Shown here one piece after another: positions 1-4,181 of a stretch of 5,295 nt of DNA (the stretch's first letter is position 1; each line of letters begins with the position of its first letter). The notes beneath the pieces were generated by a model. That model made no database searches and had not been told where the DNA came from. It worked only from the letters and a program-made list of their open reading frames with translations. The DNA lies in the NCBI GenBank assembly GCA_003554005.1, contig PWEU01000002.1:1-5295 (forward strand). The letters are read 5' to 3'. The translations under genes were made by a program, and so were the position numbers. The stretch is from Nitriliruptoraceae bacterium (GTDB lineage: Bacteria > Actinomycetota > Nitriliruptoria > Nitriliruptorales > Nitriliruptoraceae).

Positions 1-1
1 A

Positions 2-208
2 GCAGACGGATCGACCCTGGACGAGGCGCTGCGCGACTTCGTGTCCGCGCTGCGCGACTACGCGGACGCCTGGGACGATCGGCTCCACCGGGCACCGAAC
101 CACCAGCACGCTGCAGCCCTGGTCCAACACGTCGCCGTTTCGGACGATGTTGAGCTGTTGGCGTGGGCGAGTGGCCCCGAGGGCCAGCCTGCGCTGCCTC
201 AAGCGTGA
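2..208 (+). CDS. HicB-like antitoxin, C-terminal part (cut by left window edge)
   Basis: This frame is open from the left edge to a TGA at 206-208 and gives the last 68 residues of a protein whose start lies outside the window. The visible part begins with an acidic amphipathic helix (residues about 1-24, with a TLDEAL and an ALRDYADAW segment), as in HicB-type antitoxins, where a short sheet is followed by a helix with an 'EAL' core. A second segment (LVQHVAVSDDVELLAWASG) follows and resembles the conserved tail of actinobacterial antitoxins of this kind. Its stop overlaps the GTG start of the downstream HicA-like toxin (GTGA at 205-208), so the two are almost certainly one operon with the antitoxin first. 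The expected role is to bind and neutralise that toxin and repress the operon. The family call rests on the pattern of this tail and on the neighbour; a different antitoxin family feeding the same toxin is possible. Confidence 0.65.
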   Translation, partial: ADGSTLDEALRDFVSALRDYADAWDDRLHRAPNHQHAAALVQHVAVSDDVELLAWASGPEGQPALPQA

Positions 209-627
209 GCCCATCGCGACCGACCCCGACGCGGGCCGACCACAAGCGATTCGTGGTCAACGAGGGCTGGCAGCAGGTCCCGTCCACCCATCACGAGACC
301 TACGAGCTCGACCTTGCTGACGGACGCGTGCTGCGGACCCGGATCTCACGGCCGCCGAACAGGACATCCTATGGGGCCCGGATGTGGGCGCACATCCTGC
401 GTGACCAGCTCGACGTGACGGCGGATGAGTTCTGGGCGTGCGTCAGTGACGGTGTTGCCCCGGACCGCACTCCCGACGACGTTGTCGAGGAGGTCGACGA
501 TGCCATCCCGGTCGATGTGGTCAACCTCCTCGTCAGCCGGGTCGGGCTGACACGCCGGGATCTCGTCGGCATGACGAGACACGAGGCGATCGCACGTCTC
601 AACGAGTACTGGTCGACCGGCCGCTGA
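205..627 (+). CDS. HicA-like mRNA interferase toxin (actinobacterial 'cytotoxic translational repressor' type)
   Basis: This is a 140-residue protein. Residues about 12-77 resemble a HicA-type fold: a helix containing DHKRFV, a glycine-tryptophan (G21-W22), paired histidines at 29-30 where HicA carries its catalytic histidine, a strand TYELDLADGRVLRTRISRP, and a closing segment ILRDQLDVTADEFW. HicA toxins are small double-stranded-RNA-binding-fold ribonucleases that cut mRNA. A C-terminal extension (about 78-140, with an IPVDVVNLLVSRVGL segment) is longer than in classical HicA. An ATG at 163 in the same frame is a poor start because it lies inside the antitoxin gene and adds 14 non-conserved residues. 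The GTG at 205 overlaps the antitoxin TGA by four bases, as in every other TA pair of this window, and is preferred. No convincing Shine-Dalgarno sequence precedes it, so translation probably depends on coupling. Activity is inferred, not shown. Confidence 0.7.
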   Translation: MSPSRPTPTRADHKRFVVNEGWQQVPSTHHETYELDLADGRVLRTRISRPPNRTSYGARMWAHILRDQLDVTADEFWACVSDGVAPDRTPDDVVEEVDDAIPVDVVNLLVSRVGLTRRDLVGMTRHEAIARLNEYWSTGR

Positions 628-673
628 CACGGGACCTCGGCGCTGCGCGATGAGCGGCGTCGGTACGGCCGAA

Positions 674-708
674 ACGTGGTCGAGGAGTGGGGTGCTCGGC
701 TACCACGT
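674..708. repeat. 7-bp inverted repeat at the 3' end of the first vapC
   Basis: ACGTGGT at 674-680 is the exact reverse complement of ACCACGT at 702-708, with a 21-nt loop. It straddles the stop codon of the - strand PIN toxin (700-702) and lies between two convergent operons (hicBA-like from the left, vapBC from the right). It could contribute to transcription ending between them, but there is no T-run on either strand and the loop is long, so a terminator call is weak. Confidence 0.25.
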
Positions 709-1110
709 GGGGAGCAGGAGCGTGGTGTCCAGTCCTGCGAGTTCCGTGGCGAGGTTGGACTGGCGTCGGTCGAGCGTGACGAGCGGGAGGCCGTGATCTC
801 GGCAGGTCAGGGCGATGAGAAGATCGTGCACGTTCCCACCGAGGTTCAGCGACCGGCCGCTGCGCAGGACCTCCGCGTACGCCGACGCCTGCGTCGCCAC
901 GATGCGGCTCTGGTCGGTCCACGGGGACAGCGCCGCTGCAACGGTTCGTGCATCGAGGTTCCACGGCGCACGCCGCAAGGCGGCCCAGCTCTCGGCGATC
1001 ACGATGCCCGGCACCTGGCCCTGCGCTGCGGCGGCGACGTGGGGACGGGCCAGCAGATGGAACTCGTGGTTGGTGACCAGGCCGGCCACCATGACGGAGG
1101 TATCGATCAC
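700..1110 (-). CDS. vapC: VapC-family PIN-domain ribonuclease toxin (module 1)
   Basis: This 136-residue single-domain PIN protein is of normal length for VapC. The acidic residues expected to hold the catalytic metal are all present: D3 in the N-terminal MIDTSV, E40 in IVIAESWAAL, D96 in NVHDLLIA and D114 in LVTLDRR. VapC toxins are Mg2+-dependent RNases that cut tRNA or rRNA in the cytoplasm and are held inactive by their VapB partner. The GTG start at 1110 overlaps the TGA of the upstream antitoxin gene (GTGA, 1107-1110). No Shine-Dalgarno sequence is seen before it, so it is probably translated by coupling. The residue pattern and the antitoxin neighbour make the assignment secure; its RNA target cannot be deduced. 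Confidence 0.9.
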   Translation of the reverse strand: MIDTSVMVAGLVTNHEFHLLARPHVAAAAQGQVPGIVIAESWAALRRAPWNLDARTVAAALSPWTDQSRIVATQASAYAEVLRSGRSLNLGGNVHDLLIALTCRDHGLPLVTLDRRQSNLATELAGLDTTLLLPTW

Positions 1111-1361
1111 CGGTCATCGCGCTGGGCGTGGATGGCCTGGATCGCGTCGGCGTTCCTCGCCGTCTCCAGGTCGTCCAGGGTGACCTGCGGGAGTCCGTCC
1201 TTGCCAGACGAGACCGTGGCTCGACGGCGCCGCTCGAGCAGCACACCTTCGGGCGTGGAGAGGAGTTCGAGTGCACCACCATCACGCATGCCCAGCCGTT
1301 CACGTTCCGCCTGCGGGATGACCACTCGGCCCTGCGCGTCCAGCTTCACGATGACCGCCAT
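1107..1361 (-). CDS. vapB: AbrB/MazE-type antitoxin (VapB, module 1)
   Basis: This is an 84-residue antitoxin. The N-terminal half (MAVIVKLDAQGRVVIPQAER) is a typical swapped-hairpin AbrB DNA-binding domain with the GRVVIP core. The C-terminal tail, with TLDDLETARNADAIQAIHAQRDD, is charged and helical, as expected of the segment that wraps the PIN toxin. The frame stays open upstream to an ATG at 1460, but the extra 33 residues are not AbrB-like. The ATG at 1361 has a good ribosome binding site (GAGGAG at 1368-1373, six bases away) and begins exactly at the domain boundary, so it is chosen. Its TGA overlaps the vapC GTG. As is usual for the family, the antitoxin, alone and in complex with VapC, should repress its own promoter. 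Confidence 0.88.
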   Translation of the reverse strand: MAVIVKLDAQGRVVIPQAERERLGMRDGGALELLSTPEGVLLERRRRATVSSGKDGLPQVTLDDLETARNADAIQAIHAQRDDR

Positions 1362-1367
1362 CTGAAG

Positions 1368-1373
1368 CTCCTC
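1368..1373 (-). promoter_or_regulatory. Ribosome binding site that fixes the start of vapB module 1
   Basis: Read on the - strand, the sequence is AAGAGGAG followed by a six-base spacer and the ATG at 1361. This strong purine-rich match supports the shorter antitoxin start over the in-frame ATG at 1460. It also shows that this module has a conventional leader, unlike its divergent neighbour. Confidence 0.7.
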
Positions 1374-1386
1374 TTCTACCAGTCCG

Positions 1387-1415
1387 ATGGTGCCACGGCT
1401 CCATCGCAGTGGCAA
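1387..1415 (-). promoter_or_regulatory. Possible promoter of vapBC module 1
   Basis: On the - strand TTGCCA (1410-1415) matches the -35 consensus TTGACA at five of six bases. Exactly 17 bases further on lies CACCAT (1387-1392), a poor (three of six) -10 box. Transcription from it would begin near 1380 and give a leader of about 18 bases, enough to hold the GAGGAG ribosome binding site. The -10 match is weak, so this is a candidate only. Confidence 0.35.
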
Positions 1416-1483
1416 TGCCTTCACCACTCGGGCCACGGGAGTCGGCACCTCGCGGGGCACGCCGCCGCCATCATCCGTGCGGG

Positions 1484-1512
1484 TAGCACTGACCGCTCGC
1501 GAGAGTTATACT
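1484..1512 (+). promoter_or_regulatory. Promoter of vapBC module 2, near-leaderless
   Basis: TATACT at 1507-1512 is a good -10 box (four of six, with the key T-A and final T) directly before the antitoxin ATG at 1520. Only seven bases separate the box from the start codon, so the transcript should begin at or within a base or two of the ATG. No Shine-Dalgarno sequence could then be present, and none is seen. The -35 region at the expected distance (TAGCAC, 1484-1489) is a poor match. Leaderless mRNAs are common in actinobacteria. Confidence 0.55.
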
Positions 1513-1516
1513 TCTC
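1501..1516. promoter_or_regulatory. Imperfect palindrome over the -10 box: likely VapB operator
   Basis: The 16-base stretch has the form GAGA-nn-TATA-nn-TCTC, symmetric at 12 of 16 positions, and contains most of the -10 hexamer of the second vap operon. A palindrome in this place is what an autorepressing VapB dimer or VapBC complex would be expected to bind. The position is read directly; the binding protein is inferred. Confidence 0.5.
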
Positions 1517-1519
1517 CGT

Positions 1520-1750
1520 ATGACTCACAAGGTTGGCCCCAAGGGGCAGGTCGTGATCCCCAAGGACCTCCGCGAGGAGTTCGGCATCGAACCCGGCGAT
1601 GAGGTCGTGTTCTGGCGCGACGGCGACCACGTCGCCGTTCGGGCCGTGCACAGCCGAGGTCGGCTCAAGGGCCGTCTCGCCGGCCGGCCGTTGGTCGACG
1701 AGCTCGAACGCGACCGCGCTGCGGATCGCCGACGTGAAGAGTCGCGGTGA
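1520..1750 (+). CDS. vapB: AbrB/MazE-type antitoxin (VapB, module 2)
   Basis: This 76-residue protein begins with an AbrB swapped-hairpin domain (MTHKVGPKGQVVIPKDLREE, then FGIEPGDEVVFW), with the GQVVIPKDLRE core typical of VapB. The basic and acidic tail (SRGRLKGRLAG, then a run of Arg, Asp and Glu to the end) fits the toxin-binding segment. The ATG at 1520 starts exactly at the domain, and an apparent -10 box ends eight bases before it, suggesting leaderless translation. The TGA overlaps the toxin GTG (1747-1750). It should neutralise the adjacent PIN toxin and repress the operon, plausibly through the palindrome at 1501-1516. It is divergent in sequence from the module 1 antitoxin, so cross-neutralisation is not to be assumed. 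Confidence 0.9.
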   Translation: MTHKVGPKGQVVIPKDLREEFGIEPGDEVVFWRDGDHVAVRAVHSRGRLKGRLAGRPLVDELERDRAADRRREESR

Positions 1751-2145
1751 TCTTCGCCCTCGACAGTTGGGCGGTCCTGCGTCTGCTCGAGGGCGTTGAA
1801 CCCGCGGCGAGTCGCGTGGAGCGGATCCTCGATGCGGACCGACCGGTGATGAGCTGGATCAACCTGGGCGAGGTCTTCTACATCGTCCGGCGCGACCGAG
1901 GCGACACGGAGGCTCGCGACGTCGTCAGCGAGGTTCGGTCACGGCTGCGCTTGGACCTGCCCTCCGAGCATCGGGTTCTGGCCGCGGCGGCGATCAAGGC
2001 GGATCATCGGATGGCCTACGCGGATGCCTTCGCCGCCGCGACGGCCATTGCCCATCGGGCCACCTTGCTCACAGGGGACCCGGAACTGCTCATCGACGAC
2101 GCCGGATGGGGATGGGAGGATCTTCGCGCGCAGAGCGGGCGGTAA
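1747..2145 (+). CDS. vapC: VapC-family PIN-domain ribonuclease toxin (module 2)
   Basis: This 132-residue PIN protein has the full acidic set: D6 in FALDSWAVL, E42 in NLGEVFY, D93 in MAYADAFAAATA and D111 in LLTGDPEL. The YADAFAAATA and LLTGDPEL motifs are especially characteristic of VapC. The expected activity is metal-dependent endonucleolytic cleavage of structured RNA, controlled by the upstream VapB. The GTG start overlaps the antitoxin stop by four bases (GTGA). A purine stretch (GAAGAG, about 1736-1741) lies a few bases upstream and may help initiation. It shares little sequence with the module 1 toxin beyond the PIN motifs, so the two modules are not a recent duplication. Confidence 0.92.
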   Translation: MIFALDSWAVLRLLEGVEPAASRVERILDADRPVMSWINLGEVFYIVRRDRGDTEARDVVSEVRSRLRLDLPSEHRVLAAAAIKADHRMAYADAFAAATAIAHRATLLTGDPELLIDDAGWGWEDLRAQSGR

Positions 2146-2187
2146 CAGCCTCGCTGACAGCCTCGGGTGGCGACAGGTCGGCGATGG

Positions 2188-2295
2188 CTACGCGGCGTGT
2201 CCGCTCACGAGATCGGGTACCGCTCGGGCGAGACGTTCGTCGGTGGTCAGCAGGACGCAGCCAAGGCGATAGGCCCGGATCCACCTGGAAGCCAC
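2188..2295 (-). pseudogene. C-terminal relic of a third PIN (VapC-like) toxin
   Basis: On the - strand a frame ending in TAG at 2188-2190 reads VASRWIRAYRLGCVLLTTD then ERLARAVPDL and a short tail. The LLTTDERLARA pattern is the last strand, acidic residue and helix of a VapC-type PIN domain, where a helix ending in a small 'RLG' turn precedes L(V/L)T.D.RL. The frame stays open upstream only to a TAA near 2360, and that part shows no PIN motif and no plausible start, so the first three catalytic acids are missing. It is therefore a fragment and not a gene. It lies on the strand opposite to the intact vapC of module 2 and immediately upstream of the ATPase gene. The call rests on a short motif, and chance similarity is possible. 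Confidence 0.5.
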
Positions 2296-2316
2296 CGGAG
2301 CCGGCACCTCGGTGGC
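2291..2316. repeat. 7-bp perfect hairpin upstream of the ATPase promoter
   Basis: GCCACCG (2291-2297) and CGGTGGC (2310-2316) are exact reverse complements around a 12-nt loop. The hairpin lies at the boundary between the PIN-toxin relic and the more AT-rich ATPase promoter. There is no T-run, so it is not a classical terminator. It could be a remnant of a mobile-element end or an RNA structure; nothing decides this. Confidence 0.35.
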
Positions 2317-2335
2317 ACCGCTAACATGCACAGCT

Positions 2336-2359
2336 GTAACATACGGTGATGCTTGTTAC
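2336..2359. promoter_or_regulatory. Promoter and possible operator of the ATPase gene
   Basis: This short AT-rich island precedes the ATPase. TAACAT (2337-2342; also at 2322-2327, 15 bases earlier) could serve as a -10 box, although no good -35 is seen. GTAACA (2336-2341) and TGTTAC (2354-2359) form a perfect 6-bp inverted repeat with a 12-bp spacer, which would surround the transcription start if TAACAT is used. TGCTTGT is also repeated at 2350-2356 and 2365-2371, again 15 bases apart. The geometry fits a dimeric repressor site, but no cognate regulator is identified. Confidence 0.35.
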
Positions 2360-2371
2360 GTTGTTGCTTGT

Positions 2372-2377
2372 AGGAGG
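2372..2377 (+). promoter_or_regulatory. Ribosome binding site that fixes the ATPase start
   Basis: AGGAGG is a perfect Shine-Dalgarno core. A GTG at 2377 overlaps it and cannot use it. The GTG at 2383 lies five bases downstream and yields a protein beginning MEFWGR, the usual beginning for this ATPase family, so 2383 is taken as the start. Confidence 0.75.
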
Positions 2378-2382
2378 TGCCG

Positions 2383-3819
2383 GTGGAGTTCTGGGGACGC
2401 CACCGTGAGCTGGCCACGCTGCGTGCCGAACTCGATGAGGTCCGCGCCTCGGGACGAGGCCGCATGCTCGCGGTCCGTGGGCGCCGCCAGGCCGGCAAGT
2501 CCCGGCTGCTGACCGAACTGGTCGAGACCACAGCTCTGCCCTACCTGTACGCGACGGCGGTCAAGAACGCACCAGCGCCGGTGCAGGTCGCCCAGGTCGC
2601 CGAGGACATGCGCACCTCGCGGGTGCCACTACCCGAACTCGAGCCTGCCTTCGCTGCCCCGCCGACGTCCTGGCGCGACCTGCTCGCTCGGCTGCCGTTG
2701 GCGCTGGGCGGCCAACCGGCCGTCGTGGTGCTCGACGAGTTCCCGTGGGCCACCGAGACCGACGACACGCTGGAGGGGGTCTTGCAGGCCGCCTGGGATC
2801 GCACGCTAGAGCGGCTGCCGGTGCTGATGGTGCTGGTGGGTTCGGATCTGGCGATGATGGAGCGCCTGACCGAGCATGACCGCCCGCTCTACGGGCGCGC
2901 CCGCGAGATGGTCGTGTCGGCGCTCTCGCCCGCGGGGGTCGCCGAAGCCTTCGCCGGGCACGTCGACCCGACGGCCGTGTTCGACCTGTACCTGGCCACG
3001 GGCGGGTACCCGCGGCTGGTGTCCGCGGCACGGCCCTACACCTCCGTGCACGGCTACGTCGTCGAGCAGTTGCAGGACGACCAGTCGCCCCTGTCGGTTA
3101 CCGGCCTGCGGATGTTGGACGCGGAGTTCCGCGACGCCGAACGAGCCCGCGCAGTGCTCGAGGCGATCGGTTCGGTCGAGGTCGGCCATGCGACGTTCTC
3201 CTCGGCAGTCACCCAGCTGGGTGGTGACGAGTCGTCGTCGGGCACGGCGGTATCGCGGGCGTTGCCGGCGCTGGTGCACGGCAAGCAGGTGGTGGCGATC
3301 GACGCTCCCGTCGGGGCCTCGCCGAAGTCCAAGCTGCGCCGGTATCGGATCGTCGACCCGTACCTGCGGTTCTGGTTCCGCTACTGCCGCCCGCACCTTG
3401 CCGACATGGCGCGGGGTCGCGCGGATCTCGCGGTGGGCAGGTTCGAGCGGGACTTCCCGTCCTGGCGTGGCACGGCGATCGAGCCGGTGGTGCGGGAGGC
3501 CGTGTCGCGGCTAGCGACGAGCGACGCGCGTTTCGGTGACGTCGAGCGGGTCGGCGCCTGGTGGGACCGCAGCAACCAGCATGAGTTCGATGTGGTTGGC
3601 GCGGTACGGGACGGATCGGTGCCGCTGCTGGGGACGGTCAAGTGGCGGACCCGCACACCCGTCACCGCCGCTGAGGTCGGGGCCCTGGCCGAGGGTCGAG
3701 CCGTCGTCCCCGGTGCTGCATCCGCACGGCTGCTCGCGATCTGCCCTGCGGGCAGCCAGAGAGACGCCGGCGCGGACGTCGTCCTCGGTGCCACGGAGCT
3801 GCTCGGTGCCTTCCGTTGA
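2383..3819 (+). CDS. AAA-type ATPase with C-terminal DUF234 nuclease-like domain
   Basis: This is a protein of 478 residues. It opens with MEFWGRHREL, the short strand that precedes the P-loop in archaeal-type ATPases (ATPase_2, PF01637). Walker A is GRRQAGKS (33-40) and Walker B is VVVLDEFPW with D118-E119. A polar sensor residue lies in VLVGS (S154), followed by a GGYPRLV segment typical of the winged-helix lid. The C-terminal part (about 320-478) resembles DUF234: YRIVDPYLRFWFRY, then a WWDR..HEFDVVG strand (E401, D403) and GTVKWR (K420), the layout of a PD-(D/E)XK nuclease fold. The acidic residue normally two positions before the lysine is Thr418 here, so nuclease activity is uncertain. 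No membrane segment is seen. Family members are widespread in archaea and bacteria and mostly uncharacterised. The gene stands alone with its own ribosome binding site and promoter, between broken TA genes, and its role is unknown. Confidence 0.85.
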   Translation: MEFWGRHRELATLRAELDEVRASGRGRMLAVRGRRQAGKSRLLTELVETTALPYLYATAVKNAPAPVQVAQVAEDMRTSRVPLPELEPAFAAPPTSWRDLLARLPLALGGQPAVVVLDEFPWATETDDTLEGVLQAAWDRTLERLPVLMVLVGSDLAMMERLTEHDRPLYGRAREMVVSALSPAGVAEAFAGHVDPTAVFDLYLATGGYPRLVSAARPYTSVHGYVVEQLQDDQSPLSVTGLRMLDAEFRDAERARAVLEAIGSVEVGHATFSSAVTQLGGDESSSGTAVSRALPALVHGKQVVAIDAPVGASPKSKLRRYRIVDPYLRFWFRYCRPHLADMARGRADLAVGRFERDFPSWRGTAIEPVVREAVSRLATSDARFGDVERVGAWWDRSNQHEFDVVGAVRDGSVPLLGTVKWRTRTPVTAAEVGALAEGRAVVPGAASARLLAICPAGSQRDAGADVVLGATELLGAFR

Positions 3820-4181
3820 CGTAGCTCCGCGGCCCCCTCGACCCGATCCGGCTGCACGAGGACCTCGACGAACTGCTCGTCCCGGGTGAACCGATGGCCC
3901 ACGCCGTCGGTGTTCGGTGGCTCCATCCTCATGAGCAGGTCGTCTTGGAGACGTCGGGAGAACTCCTCGGTGGCGCGTGCAGCACGAACACTGACGTCGA
4001 CGACGCGATCCACGTCGGTGGTGGCTCGATGTGGGGTGGCACCTGCTTCGTACAGGTGCAGGTGCACCATGAGGCCGCCCGCGAGCACCCACCGAGGTAG
4101 GTGGGCGTCGGCGAGGTCGAGCACGACGTGCCAAGCGGTGTGCTCGGCGCCCACCAGTTCGGGGATCTCGACCTCGGTCAC
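3381..4181 (-). CDS. AbiEii/MenT-like nucleotidyltransferase toxin, truncated, with antisense read-through tail
   Basis: The frame encodes 266 residues, of which only about the first 120 look genuine. That part has the nucleotidyltransferase signature: WVLAGGLMVHLHLYEAG (G35-G36) followed by RATTDVDRVVDV (D56, D58), the metal-binding DxD of AbiEii/AbiGii and MenT toxins, then HRFTRDEQFVEVLVQPD. MenT enzymes block translation by adding pyrimidines to tRNA ends. Full-length relatives continue with a second half that positions the substrate. Here, from residue 122, the frame runs antisense to the 3' end of the ATPase gene, giving a Ser/Thr/Arg/Ala-rich, low-complexity tail typical of a shadow frame. 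The 3' half therefore seems lost, and the product is probably inactive or altered. The GTG start overlaps the upstream HTH gene stop (GTGA, 4178-4181). No Shine-Dalgarno sequence is present; the upstream sequence is pyrimidine-rich. Confidence 0.6.
   Translation of the reverse strand: MTEVEIPELVGAEHTAWHVVLDLADAHLPRWVLAGGLMVHLHLYEAGATPHRATTDVDRVVDVSVRAARATEEFSRRLQDDLLMRMEPPNTDGVGHRFTRDEQFVEVLVQPDRVEGAAELRQRKAPSSSVAPRTTSAPASLWLPAGQIASSRADAAPGTTARPSARAPTSAAVTGVRVRHLTVPSSGTDPSRTAPTTSNSCWLLRSHQAPTRSTSPKRASLVASRDTASRTTGSIAVPRQDGKSRSNLPTARSARPRAMSARCGRQ

Noticed and set aside
163..204. ATG at 163 as the start of the HicA-like toxin
   Set aside because: It lies well inside the antitoxin gene and adds residues unlike the family. 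The GTG at 205 gives the four-base overlap seen in every other pair.
599..1365. Long open frames overlapping vapBC module 1 (- strand 599-1303, + strand 676-1365)
   Set aside because: They are Arg/Pro/Ser-rich shadow frames of a high-GC region with no recognisable motif, lying over two well-supported genes.
1362..1460. ATG at 1460 as the start of the module 1 antitoxin
   Set aside because: The extra 33 residues are not part of an AbrB domain, and the ATG at 1361 has a strong GAGGAG ribosome binding site.
2270..3855. Similar short sequences on the two sides of the ATPase (around 2275 CCCGGATCC and 3842 CCCGATCC) as target-site duplications
   Set aside because: The match is inexact, short and not located at the likely breakpoints, so chance in GC-rich DNA explains it.
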